DNA from: Limnohabitans sp.
Lineage (GTDB): Bacteria > Pseudomonadota > Gammaproteobacteria > Burkholderiales > Burkholderiaceae_C
DNA length: 64,000 bases
Reading direction: 5' to 3'
NCBI GenBank assembly: GCA_030158125.1
Contig: JAOATL010000015.1
Location: 1-64,000, forward strand
A program made the position numbers and the translations under genes. Under the pieces are notes generated by a model. The model saw nothing but the letters and a program-made list of their open reading frames with translations. It did not search any database and had not been told where the DNA came from. Positions within the stretch are counted from its first letter, which is position 1, and each line of letters starts with the position of its first letter. This document shows, piece after piece, positions 13,686 to 22,810 of the stretch.

Positions 13686-15059
13686 TCAAGGTTTGGCGGG
13701 TGCAGGTGCTGTTTGGGCCAGCGCACTGGGTACGGCTTTGATGGCCACATCGGCCGACAAGCCCAAGCGCGTGATGGTGTTTTTGGCACGGTCTTTGGAT
13801 TTGAAGGGCCCTGTGACCACCGCAAAGCGCGCTTCATCTTTGCCATCGGCATAGACCGGCACCACGCGGGCATTGGCCAACCACTCTTTGCCCTTGATGG
13901 CTGTTTGTGCTTCTTTGAGGCTGGCCAAAATTTGGTGTTCTAAAACAAAGCTGTCCTCGGGCAAGCTCTTTAACCACGCACGCCCCTGCACCGCGGGCTC
14001 TGGCAATTCTGTGATCACTTTGACCGGTGCCGGCTCTTTCACGGGCGGCGCAATGTGGGCGACTGGCTGGGCGACTGGCTGGGCAACTGGCTGGGCACTG
14101 GATGCGGGCGCTGGCATGGGGTTGTTGGCCTCGTCTTTGGCACCGTCTTTGACCACGTCAATTTTTTCTGGCGCGCCTGGTGGCGGTGGCTCGGTTGCGG
14201 GCTTGTTTTCGGCCTTGGCTGCAGGCGGCGTCTGGCCCAGCAGCTTGCTGCTTTGCGTCCACACCGTGTCGGCCACGTCTGGATGGAGCCAAGACGCAAC
14301 ACCCACGGACAAGCCCAGCAGGGCCACCACAATCATGGCCCACAACAAGGCTTGGCCCGATTTTTTCTGAAGGACCGGTTTGTGGGGCATTGCCGGTTTG
14401 CTGGGGGCGCTGGGCGCACGCACGGCCGCATCGCGCGCAAGTGTGGACTCTTGCTTGGCCGCACGTTTGGCCAGTCGAGTGAAGAACTGCACAACAGCTT
14501 CTTCATTGCCTTGTTTGCGGGCCTGCTGAATGGTGCTGAGTTTTTGTTCGGCGGTGGGCATTTCCAAAGCCCACGACACAAATTGTTTGTTTTGCCTTGT
14601 GAGCGAGTCGCTGGGTGAGGTCTCGGATGCAAACATCAACACCGCACTGACACCCGAGCCGGGAAACTGCTGAATCAGACGCGCCAACAATTCAAGCTCG
14701 TGTGCGCCAAGGGCGCTGGCATCATGCACCACCCACACTTTTTCGGGGGCCTGACCTGTGCGGGCTTTGGTGGCCACGTTCAGCGACAGGTCACTCAGCA
14801 ACTGATTGAAGCGTTGCAACATGGCCTCGGTGTCCGCCGGCATGAAGACTTCAATCAAACTGTCGGTGAGTTCGTTTTTCAGACGCCGCAAAAAAGCCGC
14901 ACCGTAGTGGTCCAACAACTCGTTGGACCGGCTGTAAATCACAACACTCTTGCCCTCTTTGCCAAGGGCCGTGAGGCAACTGTCCATTTGCAATCGGTCT
15001 GCTGTCCTGAAGAAAATTTCAGGATTGGAAACATTGCTTTGCTCACCCATATCAGTCAT
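13686..15059 (-). CDS. SPOR-domain membrane protein (DamX-like)
   Basis: The product is 457 aa. The cytoplasmic N-terminus (1-230) includes a P-loop-lacking AAA-like region with VWVVHDASALGAHELELLARL. A single transmembrane helix (about 234-257) follows, then a long Pro/Ala-rich periplasmic linker with VAQPVAQPVAQPVA. The C-terminal SPOR-like domain (about 370-445) has FAVVTGPFKSKDRAKNTI. SPOR domains bind denuded peptidoglycan glycans at division septa, and the layout recalls DamX. A cell-division role is inferred. Confidence 0.75.
   Translation of the reverse strand: MTDMGEQSNVSNPEIFFRTADRLQMDSCLTALGKEGKSVVIYSRSNELLDHYGAAFLRRLKNELTDSLIEVFMPADTEAMLQRFNQLLSDLSLNVATKARTGQAPEKVWVVHDASALGAHELELLARLIQQFPGSGVSAVLMFASETSPSDSLTRQNKQFVSWALEMPTAEQKLSTIQQARKQGNEEAVVQFFTRLAKRAAKQESTLARDAAVRAPSAPSKPAMPHKPVLQKKSGQALLWAMIVVALLGLSVGVASWLHPDVADTVWTQSSKLLGQTPPAAKAENKPATEPPPPGAPEKIDVVKDGAKDEANNPMPAPASSAQPVAQPVAQPVAHIAPPVKEPAPVKVITELPEPAVQGRAWLKSLPEDSFVLEHQILASLKEAQTAIKGKEWLANARVVPVYADGKDEARFAVVTGPFKSKDRAKNTITRLGLSADVAIKAVPSALAQTAPAPAKP
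14061..14096. repeat. 12-bp tandem repeat, 3 units, within the SPOR gene
   Basis: Three near-identical units of GACTGGCTGGGC, with partial units on both sides, encode the repeated four residues VAQP in the periplasmic linker. The unit keeps the frame, so copy number can vary without breaking the protein. Confidence 0.85.
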
Positions 15060-15190
15060 TTCACAGAGGCGTCCGTCGTTGTCAGGTCGATCAAGGCCCC
15101 ATGATAAGCACTTCGTTGCAGCATGGCGGCATTTTCCGACAATGGACCGTTTATTGACCGCTCAAAATGGGCTTTCAGCAACAAAATGCC

Positions 15191-16030
15191 TCACATGCTG
15201 CGAAACAATTGCGACGCACTGCGGCTGACAGCAAGCCGCTCTGACCGGCCTTTGACCCACACCTCTTGCCTGCCACGCGCATCGCGTTGCACGCTGGCAA
15301 TGGCATTCACATTCACCAAGGTGCTTCGGTGAATTTGCCAAAAGACTTGCGGGTCGAGCGCCTCCACCAATTCTTTGATGGGTTTGCGAATGAGGAATTC
15401 TTGCTTCAAGGTTTGCACTCGGGTGTATTTTTCGTCGCTGACGCAAAACAGCACCTCGTCAACGGCCACCATTTGAATGCTTTGACCCACGGAGGCTTGA
15501 AGCCAAGAAAGGTAGGGCGTCGGTTGCCCTTTGATTTGGGCCGACAGCGCATGCAAGCGTTGTTGCACGGAGCGCGTTGGGTTTGTGGCAGCCAGGGCCA
15601 CCACCTCCGCGCCATCGCTTGCGCGTTGCATCAATCGTTTTTGCAAGCGCTCGGTGGTCACGCGCAAGCGTTCTGCTTCGGCCGGCTTGAGCACGTAGTC
15701 CACTGCACCTTGCTCAAACGCATCCAAAGCATATTGATCGTAAGCGGTGATGAACACCATCTCGGGCAACAACGCGTCTTCGCCCACATCAAGTTGTGCA
15801 ATTTCTTTGGCGGCCTCTACACCCGTCAACCCTGGCATGCGGATGTCTAAAAATATGACGTCGGGCAAATGGGTTCTGACCGCTTCGATGGCCTCTATGC
15901 CGTTTTTGGCTTCGGCCACGATTTCTAAGTTGGGCCAGACCTGCGCCAAACGTGCACGCAGCTGGTCGCGCATCAAGCGCTCATCGTCTGCAATCACTGC
16001 GCGAGGATGGGAAGCGGTGGTCAAGCGCAT
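15191..16030 (-). CDS. LytTR-family response regulator
   Basis: The product is 279 aa. The receiver domain (about 10-130) has DDE and phospho-acceptor D62 in IFLDIRMPG. A C-terminal LytTR DNA-binding domain (about 175-275) has DEVLFCVSDEKYT and FWQIHRSTLVN. The frame is open far upstream (to 16225), but that part overlaps the partner kinase. The ATG at 16030 begins eight bases after the kinase stop and is the likely start. Family: AlgR/LytR/YehT type. Targets are unknown. Confidence 0.88.
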   Translation of the reverse strand: MRLTTASHPRAVIADDERLMRDQLRARLAQVWPNLEIVAEAKNGIEAIEAVRTHLPDVIFLDIRMPGLTGVEAAKEIAQLDVGEDALLPEMVFITAYDQYALDAFEQGAVDYVLKPAEAERLRVTTERLQKRLMQRASDGAEVVALAATNPTRSVQQRLHALSAQIKGQPTPYLSWLQASVGQSIQMVAVDEVLFCVSDEKYTRVQTLKQEFLIRKPIKELVEALDPQVFWQIHRSTLVNVNAIASVQRDARGRQEVWVKGRSERLAVSRSASQLFRSM

Positions 16031-16038
16031 GGCAAGGT

Positions 16039-16998
16039 TCACTCTGCAACTTCTGGCGCGGCAAGCGGCACCACGCGGTAGGGCACGGTCAATTTGGCCA
16101 AGGTGCCAAAGCCTTCGTAGGGCTCCATGGCACGAATGCTGAATTGGGCTTTGTCGCCATACAAAAGTGACAAGCGGTCGCGAATGTTTTGAAGACCAAA
16201 GCCATGGCCTGTGGGCTCTGACCAAGCGTCCAGTTGCGCGGGGAAATAACCCACACCGGTGTCTCTGACCGAGACTTCCAGTTGGCCGTGCGAGACTTCC
16301 GCGCGCAGGCTCAACGTTCCGCCTTCGGCCTTGGGCTCAAGACCATGCTTGAAGGCATTCTCGACCAAGCTCAGCACCATCATGTGCGGCATTTCTGCAG
16401 AGTTCAGGCCTTCTGGAATGTCCCACTGAATTTGCAAGCGGTCTTCCATGCGCATTTTTTGAATGTCCAAATAGGGACGAATCACAGCCAGCTCTTGCCC
16501 CAAGTTGCGCGACTTGACGGCACTGGTTTCTCGCATGGCAGGCAAGGTGGCGCGCAGCAATGCAATCAAACTCTTTTGCATCAAGCTGGCGCGCGGTGGA
16601 TCGGTTTCAATCAGGTGGTCAATGGAGGCCAAGGTGTTGAACAAAAAGTGGGGCTCTACTTGCGCCTGCATGGCGGCCAAACGCGCCTCGACCAATTGGC
16701 GTTTGAGTTGTTCTGTTTCTGCCAAGTAGGTGGCCGCTGTGGCTTTTTCTTCAGCTTGGGTTTGGTACTTGAACGTGACCTTGATGACAATGGACGTCAA
16801 GATGATCAGGAGCGCAACTTGCGGGATGGTCAAAATGCTGCACGCCATCATGAGCAAAAACGACACGCCCATGAAAAGTTTCCAGCTGATGCTCAGCAGC
16901 CATTTGGCGTAGCCATGGAATGCGTCCTTGAACGGCTGCCACGCAGAAGGCGCAGTCGCATAAGCGGCGGTGTGTTGCTTGGTATTTGAAGAAGTCAT
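16039..16998 (-). CDS. LytS/YehU-type sensor histidine kinase
   Basis: The product is 319 aa. Two transmembrane helices (about 40-75) are followed by a coiled segment, then the His_kinase motif VEPHFLFNTLASIDHL (H117) and an ATPase domain with VENAFKHGLEPK and GHGFGLQNIRDRL. It is the partner of the LytTR regulator immediately downstream, resembling the AlgZ/FimS kinases of proteobacteria. No sensor domain is visible beyond the membrane part, so the signal is unknown. Confidence 0.88.
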   Translation of the reverse strand: MTSSNTKQHTAAYATAPSAWQPFKDAFHGYAKWLLSISWKLFMGVSFLLMMACSILTIPQVALLIILTSIVIKVTFKYQTQAEEKATAATYLAETEQLKRQLVEARLAAMQAQVEPHFLFNTLASIDHLIETDPPRASLMQKSLIALLRATLPAMRETSAVKSRNLGQELAVIRPYLDIQKMRMEDRLQIQWDIPEGLNSAEMPHMMVLSLVENAFKHGLEPKAEGGTLSLRAEVSHGQLEVSVRDTGVGYFPAQLDAWSEPTGHGFGLQNIRDRLSLLYGDKAQFSIRAMEPYEGFGTLAKLTVPYRVVPLAAPEVAE

Positions 16999-17120
16999 AA
17001 GGCCTCGCTGTTTGGAATGGGCCTAATGTAGAAACATTGAAGGGGGCATGCACGCGGTTTGCGACGAAACGTCAAGACCGAGGCATGAACTGCACAAAAC
17101 CCAATTTGAATGGTGGCGCG

Positions 17121-17168
17121 TGCCCGCTTACCTGCCCGCTTAAGTGCCCATTTAAGCGCCCGATCGCT
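17121..17168. repeat. Degenerate 12-bp tandem repeat over the ntrX stop codon
   Basis: Units TGCCCGCTTACC, TGCCCGCTTAAG, TGCCCATTTAAG and the more diverged CGCCCGATCGCT follow in register. The minus-strand stop codon of the ntrX-like gene (17152-17154) lies inside the third unit, so the repeat covers the last codons and the 3' UTR. Confidence 0.7.
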
Positions 17169-17823
17169 TGCCCTTGGTGAGGTCGACGCCCAATTGTTTG
17201 AGCTTGCGATACAGATGCGTGCGCTCCAAACCGGTTTTGTCGGCCACACGGGTCATGGAGCCGCCTTCATGGGTGAGGTGAAATTCGAAGTAGGCTTTTT
17301 CGAAAGCGTCGCGCGCATCACGCAAAGGCAAATCGAGGTTGAAGCTTTGCATGCCTTGCAGTGCATTGTCTTGCGGCGTTGCCAGATTACCTGGCACCAC
17401 GGGCGCGGCACCTGCACCCGCTTGCGCTGCTTGGTAAGCCGCGGCCGCCATGCGCACTTGCTCGCGCGCCAAGCCTTGCTCCACTGTTTTCAGCAGCTTT
17501 TGCAGCGTGATGGGTTTTTCTAAAAAGGCTTGGGCACCAATGCGGATGGCGTCGACGGCGGTGTCGATGGTGGCATGGCCACTCATCATGATGACCGGCA
17601 TGTTCAAAAGACCACCCGTGGCCCACTCTTTGAGCAAGGTGACGCCATCGGTGTCGGGCATCCAAATGTCCAGCAAGACCAAGTCGGGGCGCATGCGTAT
17701 GCGAGCGTCACGTGCTTGTGCAGCATTCTCGGCCAGCTCGACGTTGTGCCCTTCGTCGTTCAGGATTTCCGAGAGCAAATCGCGAATGCCAAGCTCGTCA
17801 TCAACCACCAAAATGTTTGCCAT
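17152..17823 (-). CDS. NtrX-like response regulator lacking the AAA+ domain
   Basis: The product is 223 aa. The receiver (1-118) has VVDDE and D52 in LLDIWMPDTDG and is linked to a C-terminal Fis-type helix-turn-helix (about 180-218, TRVADKTGLERTHLYRKLKQLG). Classical NtrX of about 450 aa has a sigma-54-activating AAA+ domain between these parts; here an Ala-rich linker (YQAAQAGAGAA) takes its place. It therefore cannot activate sigma-54 promoters in the usual way and may act as a plain DNA-binding regulator. It lies 16 bases after ntrY. Confidence 0.85.
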   Translation of the reverse strand: MANILVVDDELGIRDLLSEILNDEGHNVELAENAAQARDARIRMRPDLVLLDIWMPDTDGVTLLKEWATGGLLNMPVIMMSGHATIDTAVDAIRIGAQAFLEKPITLQKLLKTVEQGLAREQVRMAAAAYQAAQAGAGAAPVVPGNLATPQDNALQGMQSFNLDLPLRDARDAFEKAYFEFHLTHEGGSMTRVADKTGLERTHLYRKLKQLGVDLTKGKRSGA

Positions 17824-17839
17824 GTTGCTTTTCGTTGCC

Positions 17840-20098
17840 TCAAATTTGCGCCAATTTTTCTACACTGAATGATAACGACACTTGGGCGCCTTTGACCACC
17901 CCTTCTTCAACTCGATTTGCAATGTCCAAACGGGCACCATGCTCATCGGCAATTTTCTTCACAACCGCCAGCCCTAAACCGGTGCCTTTGGACTTGGTGG
18001 TGACATAAGGCTCGAAGGCGCGTTGCAAAATATTCGGTGAAAACCCAGGACCTTCGTCCAGCACCGTCAGTTTGACCCGCTTGCGCGCAGGGCTCCAGCG
18101 GGTGACCAGCATCACATGCGATTGCACGTCGCTGGCGTCTTGGGCATTTTGCAAAAGGTTGTGCACCACTTGCCGCAATTGCTGCGCGTCGCCCTCAATC
18201 ATGGGCAAAGTGGGGTCTAAGTCAGTAAAGATCTGGGCGCGTGTGGCGGCTTCGGAAGGCTCTTGGGCATACAGGCCCATCACGTCCAAGATCAAATTGT
18301 TCAAATCGAGCGGCTTCAGGTCGGCAGAAGGCAAGCGGGCGTAGTCGCGAAATTCGTTGACCAAGCGCTTCATGGCGGCAACCTGCTCCACAATGGTTTT
18401 GACCGATTTGGACAGCACCGTCTGATCGGACTCTTCGAGCTTGCCATCGAGCTTGCGCTCTAGCCTTTCAGCCGACAACTGAATGGGCGTTAAGGGGTTT
18501 TTGATTTCATGGGCCAGCCGGCGCGCCACTTCGCCCCAGGCCTGCGAGCGCTGGGCCGAGACAATTTCAGAAATGTCGTCAAACACCAGCAAACGCATGC
18601 CGTCGGGCAAAATAGCGCCGCGCGCCACCAGGGTGACCGAGGTGGCCTCCAAACCCTGGCCCGATGCATGAATTTCAAACGACTTTTGCCAGTGGTCCAG
18701 TTCGTGACGGTCTTTGTCGGCGCTGAGCAGTTCAAACTGTTCTTGCACACCTGCCGCAAAGTTTTGCAAATTGGGCAAACTTAAAAAGGCTGCTTTTTCG
18801 TGTGCGGCCAGCGGCACTTTCAAAATGCGTGTGGCGCCAGGGTTAGACGACTGAATGATGCCGCGGGCGTTGAGCACAATGACGCCCGCCGTGAGGTTGT
18901 CCAAGATGGTTTGCAAGTTGCCACGCGCGGCATCGAGTTGCATCAAACTGCGCTCGACGGCGCTGCGTGCATCGGACAACTGCTGGGTCATTTCGGCAAA
19001 CGAGCGCGTTAAGCCGCCCAATTCATCTTTGCCCTGCAGGGTGTATTTGGGCGTGAGGTCGCCCGCGGCAACTTGCCGCATGCCATGCGCCAGCAGCAAC
19101 AAAGGCCTGGCCAATTGATTGCCCAACAAGACGGCCAGCAACACCGCCGCCAACACCGCCATGATGAGGCTCAAGGTGAGTGTGCCGATGTACATGCGGC
19201 GCAAACCATCTCGCGCCAATGCGCGCTCTTGGTATTCGCGGTTGGCAATTTGAACGTCCAACGCATTGGCCACCAAGGTGGCCGGTAACTCTTGTGAAAT
19301 TTGCAAGACCCAGGGATCGTCGCGCAAACTCAAACTGTTTTGCGGCACCAGCGTGAGCACCTTGATGCGGCCCGTGGGAGCGCCAGAAGTTTCGTCAAGT
19401 CCTTCCACAATTTCCAAGCTTAGCTTGCTGCGCACCTGTTTGAATTGTGCTGCCGTAGGGCGTTCGGGGCGAATGGAAAACCGTGATTGCCCCGCCGTGG
19501 CAATCATGCGGCCATCCAGTGCCCACAACACCGCATCGTTGGCGCCCATTTGCTCGCGCACCCGATCGAGCATGAGCGAGGCGCTGGTTTCAGGGACATC
19601 CACCAGTTGCTGCGCCGCCACGCGTGATTGTTTGGCCAAGTCGCCAGTCAGGGTGTCCAGGGTGGCTCGGCCCAAATTCAAACCGGCCACCAAGGCGCCC
19701 TCCACCTTCACATCAAACCAGCTTTCGATGGAGCGCGACACAAACTGATAAGACACCACGTAAATCAGCACGCCAGGCACCACACCCACCAAGGCAAAAA
19801 TAGCGGCCAGCTTGACCAACAAACGAGAGCCAAATTGACCTTGCCTGACGCGAATGACCAGCCGTGTCAGGCCCCACAACAGGCCCAACAACAACAGGCC
19901 TGCCACCACGGTGTTGACCATGTACAGGCGGTCGTAATTGCGATCGTAGAGGGCGCGGTTGCTGGTGGCTTGTGTGAGCAACACCAACAAACCCAAACCA
20001 ATGATCAACAACACGCTGACGCCCAGGCCCACCAACCAGCGAACCGTTTTAGACGGCTGCGCACCTGTGGCAATTCGATCTTGTTTGTTCCGACTCAT
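17840..20098 (-). CDS. ntrY: NtrY-type sensor histidine kinase
   Basis: The product is 752 aa. Transmembrane helices lie near 22-45, 62-80 and 92-115, followed by an extracytoplasmic region and another helix near 310-335. HAMP (LLLAHGMRQVAAGDLTPK) and PAS (NLTAGVIVLNARGIIQSSNP) domains come next. HisKA has ARRLAHEIKNPLTPIQLSAE, and the ATPase domain has VHNLLQNAQDA and GTGLGLAVVKKI. It matches NtrY, which with NtrX responds to nitrogen or redox state. It is in the lemA-rsmB-DUF4390-ntrY-ntrX transcript. Confidence 0.9.
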   Translation of the reverse strand: MSRNKQDRIATGAQPSKTVRWLVGLGVSVLLIIGLGLLVLLTQATSNRALYDRNYDRLYMVNTVVAGLLLLGLLWGLTRLVIRVRQGQFGSRLLVKLAAIFALVGVVPGVLIYVVSYQFVSRSIESWFDVKVEGALVAGLNLGRATLDTLTGDLAKQSRVAAQQLVDVPETSASLMLDRVREQMGANDAVLWALDGRMIATAGQSRFSIRPERPTAAQFKQVRSKLSLEIVEGLDETSGAPTGRIKVLTLVPQNSLSLRDDPWVLQISQELPATLVANALDVQIANREYQERALARDGLRRMYIGTLTLSLIMAVLAAVLLAVLLGNQLARPLLLLAHGMRQVAAGDLTPKYTLQGKDELGGLTRSFAEMTQQLSDARSAVERSLMQLDAARGNLQTILDNLTAGVIVLNARGIIQSSNPGATRILKVPLAAHEKAAFLSLPNLQNFAAGVQEQFELLSADKDRHELDHWQKSFEIHASGQGLEATSVTLVARGAILPDGMRLLVFDDISEIVSAQRSQAWGEVARRLAHEIKNPLTPIQLSAERLERKLDGKLEESDQTVLSKSVKTIVEQVAAMKRLVNEFRDYARLPSADLKPLDLNNLILDVMGLYAQEPSEAATRAQIFTDLDPTLPMIEGDAQQLRQVVHNLLQNAQDASDVQSHVMLVTRWSPARKRVKLTVLDEGPGFSPNILQRAFEPYVTTKSKGTGLGLAVVKKIADEHGARLDIANRVEEGVVKGAQVSLSFSVEKLAQI

Positions 20099-20124
20099 GG
20101 CTCAATTGTCGCTGACAAGAAGCC

Positions 20125-20754
20125 TCAACGGCCCAGGTCAGCGCTCAGGCGCAACGTCTTTTGCGTGCTCAAGTTCCACTCGGCCTGGCTGCCAGCAGTC
20201 ATTTGAAATGGCCTTGGCAATTGCGAGACATCCAAACGGAACTTGAAACTGAGGGTGTACTTGTTGTCAACTTCGATCTCTGACAAATCGGCCAACTTCC
20301 AGTTCACCGTCCGGCGAATGGCAGACAGCGCCTCGGGCAGCGTTTCAAAAGTTTGTGACAAGCTGCTGGCCAAGCCCACTGCACCGATCGGGTCACGCGA
20401 GACATTCAGGCGCCATTTGCGCGTGAGCGGCTGATAGGCCAAACGGTAATGGCGGGTGGCCGCCCCTACTTTTTTGTCGTACCAGTACCAACGATCGCGC
20501 ATCAGCTCGACCTCGGTGACAAAATAAATGGGCATGCCTTTTTGCAAGGCATCTTCGACGGTGCTGCTGAGGTCGAGTCGCAAACTGCTTTGCAGCAGCA
20601 AGGCGCCTTCGGCGCGCTCCAAGCGCAACTCGATAACCTCCGCCGCAGACGGGGTGGGCGATTGGGCGGCTGCTGGCAAGATGCCGGCAACACCCAAGCA
20701 TGAACACAACAAAAGCGCACGAAGCCAAAAGCCTGTGCGCCACGTGCCATTCAA
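20125..20754 (-). CDS. DUF4390 exported protein
   Basis: The product is about 209 aa. The body matches DUF4390 proteins that occur between rsmB and ntrY in Burkholderiales: VTEVELMRDRWYWYDKKV, YRLAYQPLTRKWRLNVSRD and a TFETLPEALSAIRR motif. The N-terminus is a signal peptide (ALLLCSCLGVAGILPAAAQ). I prefer a TTG start at 20754, one base after the rsmB stop, because it begins at the signal peptide. ATGs at 20799 or 20844 would lie inside rsmB. Function is unknown; envelope location is likely. Confidence 0.75.
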   Translation of the reverse strand: MNGTWRTGFWLRALLLCSCLGVAGILPAAAQSPTPSAAEVIELRLERAEGALLLQSSLRLDLSSTVEDALQKGMPIYFVTEVELMRDRWYWYDKKVGAATRHYRLAYQPLTRKWRLNVSRDPIGAVGLASSLSQTFETLPEALSAIRRTVNWKLADLSEIEVDNKYTLSFKFRLDVSQLPRPFQMTAGSQAEWNLSTQKTLRLSADLGR

Positions 20755-20755
20755 C

Positions 20756-22111
20756 TTAGATTGAACGCTTTTCCAGCAGTGCGTAATAGAAACCGTCATG
20801 TTCACCCATGCCATTGTCGCGGAGACTGGCATCAGATGTGTCATTTGAAGGTGTTAAATGGCCTGGAGAGGGCAAGATCAGCGCATCAGTGTTGTGCTGA
20901 ACAAACGTTTGGATTTGAGTTTCACCTTCGGCCTTGAAAACCGAACAGGTGCAATACAGCAAGCGTCCTCCCGGTTTGACCAACGGCCAAAGGGCCTTGA
21001 GCAGTTTGGCCTGAATGGCGGCCAATTGCGGCACATCGGTTTCACGCCGCAGCCACCGCACATCGGGATGGCGGCGACCAATGCCAGATGCGGTACAAGG
21101 TGCATCCAACAAAATGCCATCAAAACACTGGCCATCCCACCACTTGGCAGTGTCGGCGGCATCGGCCGCCACAATTCGCGCACGCACTTGCAAGCGGTCC
21201 ACATTTTGTTGGATGCGCTCGCAGCGCTGGGGGTCGACATCCAAGGCCAATACGTGGGCATTGGGTTCACACTCCAGCAGGTGTCCGGTCTTGCCGCCAG
21301 GTGCTGCGCACGCATCGAGCAAACGCAATGGCGCGCCAGAAGCTTGCAAGCCCTTCAACAACAAAGGGGCCGCCCATTGCGCGGCGGCGTCTTGCACAGA
21401 CACATGCCCTTGCGCAAACCCAGGCAACAGCTGCACAGGCACGGCCTTCTCCAACTGAACCCCAGACGCTTGGCCGGCAATGACGATGGCTTTGCCTGCA
21501 ATGCCTTGCGCTTGCAGGGCATCTAAATAACGGGCCACCGTGTGATGCTGGGCATTGACGCGCAAGCTCATGGGTGCGGCCGATTGCGCGGCCTCCAAAA
21601 TGGCCGTCCACTGTTGGGGATGATCGTGTTGCACACGCTTGACCCACCAAAGCGGATGGTTCCACTTGGCGGTGACATCGGCATCGGTGGCGCTTAACAA
21701 ACTGTCGCGCTCTCGCAAGAAACGCCGCAAGCAAGCGTTCACAAACGGGGCTTGGGCACGCATTTCTTTGTGACGACGGGCCGCTTCCACCGCTTGGTTG
21801 ACCAAGGTGTGAACGGCATAAGGCGACAAGTCATCGCGCCAAGACAAGGCCAAGGCTGTGCACAGCAAAGCGTCTGCCGCTGCAGGCGGCGCTTTGCGTG
21901 CCAACAATTTGCGAATGGCCTGCGCGCGGCCCCACCACCGCATGGTTTGAAAGGACAGGGCTTGCACACCGGGCCGAAGTTCTTTGGGAACCTGTTCAAT
22001 GGCGGCGGTCATGGAGCGGCCATGGTGCACGGCTTGCGCTACACCCGCCGTGGCTTGTAACAACTGCCACAAGGGGGCTTGCAAATGAGAGGAGACTGGG
22101 GGGGTGGCCAT
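20756..22111 (-). CDS. rsmB: 16S rRNA (cytosine-967) C5-methyltransferase
   Basis: The product is 451 aa, normal for RsmB. The N-terminal NusB-like RNA-binding domain (about 10-160) precedes a Rossmann methyltransferase with the SAM motif LDACAAPGGKTGHLLE. The two cysteines of m5C enzymes are in LLDAPCTASGIGRRHPD (releasing Cys) and YCTCSVF (catalytic Cys). It methylates C967 of 16S rRNA with S-adenosylmethionine. It starts five bases after lemA stops, so they are cotranscribed. Confidence 0.93.
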   Translation of the reverse strand: MATPPVSSHLQAPLWQLLQATAGVAQAVHHGRSMTAAIEQVPKELRPGVQALSFQTMRWWGRAQAIRKLLARKAPPAAADALLCTALALSWRDDLSPYAVHTLVNQAVEAARRHKEMRAQAPFVNACLRRFLRERDSLLSATDADVTAKWNHPLWWVKRVQHDHPQQWTAILEAAQSAAPMSLRVNAQHHTVARYLDALQAQGIAGKAIVIAGQASGVQLEKAVPVQLLPGFAQGHVSVQDAAAQWAAPLLLKGLQASGAPLRLLDACAAPGGKTGHLLECEPNAHVLALDVDPQRCERIQQNVDRLQVRARIVAADAADTAKWWDGQCFDGILLDAPCTASGIGRRHPDVRWLRRETDVPQLAAIQAKLLKALWPLVKPGGRLLYCTCSVFKAEGETQIQTFVQHNTDALILPSPGHLTPSNDTSDASLRDNGMGEHDGFYYALLEKRSI

Positions 22112-22116
22112 GCAAC

Positions 22117-22704
22117 TTAGGCCAACAAGTCGGCGTTGTCCAGCATTTGTGCGGGCAAGAAATTCACTTGCTTGGCCAACAAGCTGGCGGGGAATTGGGT
22201 GACCGCTTCGTTGTACTTGTACGCGGCTTGGTTGTAAGCGTCCATCAAGGGCCAGGCTTGGGCCTTGAGTCGGTCAAATTTATAAGGCAGGGGTTCAATG
22301 AACCAAGTGGCCTCGCCACTTTGGCCAGCGCGTACTTCGGCTTTGGCCCACGCAGCCAAAGACAAACGGTCTGCGTTGACTTTTTGCATGGCACTGATGG
22401 ACAAGGGTTGCGTGCGCGCCAAGTCCAAACTGTCGGACAGCTCTTCCAAAATTTTGAGCAAGTTCAAATCACGCTCATTTTTCAAAAGTGCCTCCGGCAA
22501 AGCCGCCTCTTCCATTTCGCTCAGCATGTCGCGCATGGAGGCTGGCAAATTGCCTTGCAGCCAGACCAGCACTCGCAAGAGTTGTGCATCGACGGCGGCA
22601 AATTGTTTGGCCACGCTGGCGCGCAAGACCACCAAGCGGTTGTAAGCACCCACCGCCCAAAAAAACAAGATGGCCAAAACGGCACTGAAAATCAGAAGAG
22701 ACAT
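22117..22704 (-). CDS. lemA: LemA-family membrane protein
   Basis: The product is 195 aa: one N-terminal transmembrane helix (about 2-20), then a long four-helix-bundle domain with the typical AYNRLVVLRASVAKQFAAVD and a C-terminal AYKYNEAVTQFPASLLA motif. LemA proteins are small membrane proteins with outward helical bundles and no agreed biochemical role. It is the first gene of the rsmB-ntrYX transcript, starting downstream of the rpoC terminator. Confidence 0.85.
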   Translation of the reverse strand: MSLLIFSAVLAILFFWAVGAYNRLVVLRASVAKQFAAVDAQLLRVLVWLQGNLPASMRDMLSEMEEAALPEALLKNERDLNLLKILEELSDSLDLARTQPLSISAMQKVNADRLSLAAWAKAEVRAGQSGEATWFIEPLPYKFDRLKAQAWPLMDAYNQAAYKYNEAVTQFPASLLAKQVNFLPAQMLDNADLLA

Positions 22705-22732
22705 GTTGGCTTCATTGTGAATGAAAACTTCT

Positions 22733-22778
22733 GCAAAAAGTCAAACGCCCCTGGCCGTACAGACGGTTCAGAGGCGTT
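22733..22778 (-). terminator. Rho-independent terminator after rpoC
   Basis: On the minus strand AACGCCTCTG pairs with CAGGGGCGTT, with an inner CCGT/ACGG stem, followed by TGACTTTTT. It begins about 33 bases after the rpoC stop and ends the rplKAJL-rpoBC transcript. Confidence 0.8.
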
Positions 22779-22810
22779 CTTCAATTCATCCGGCCGAAGC
22801 CGGCGCTTGA

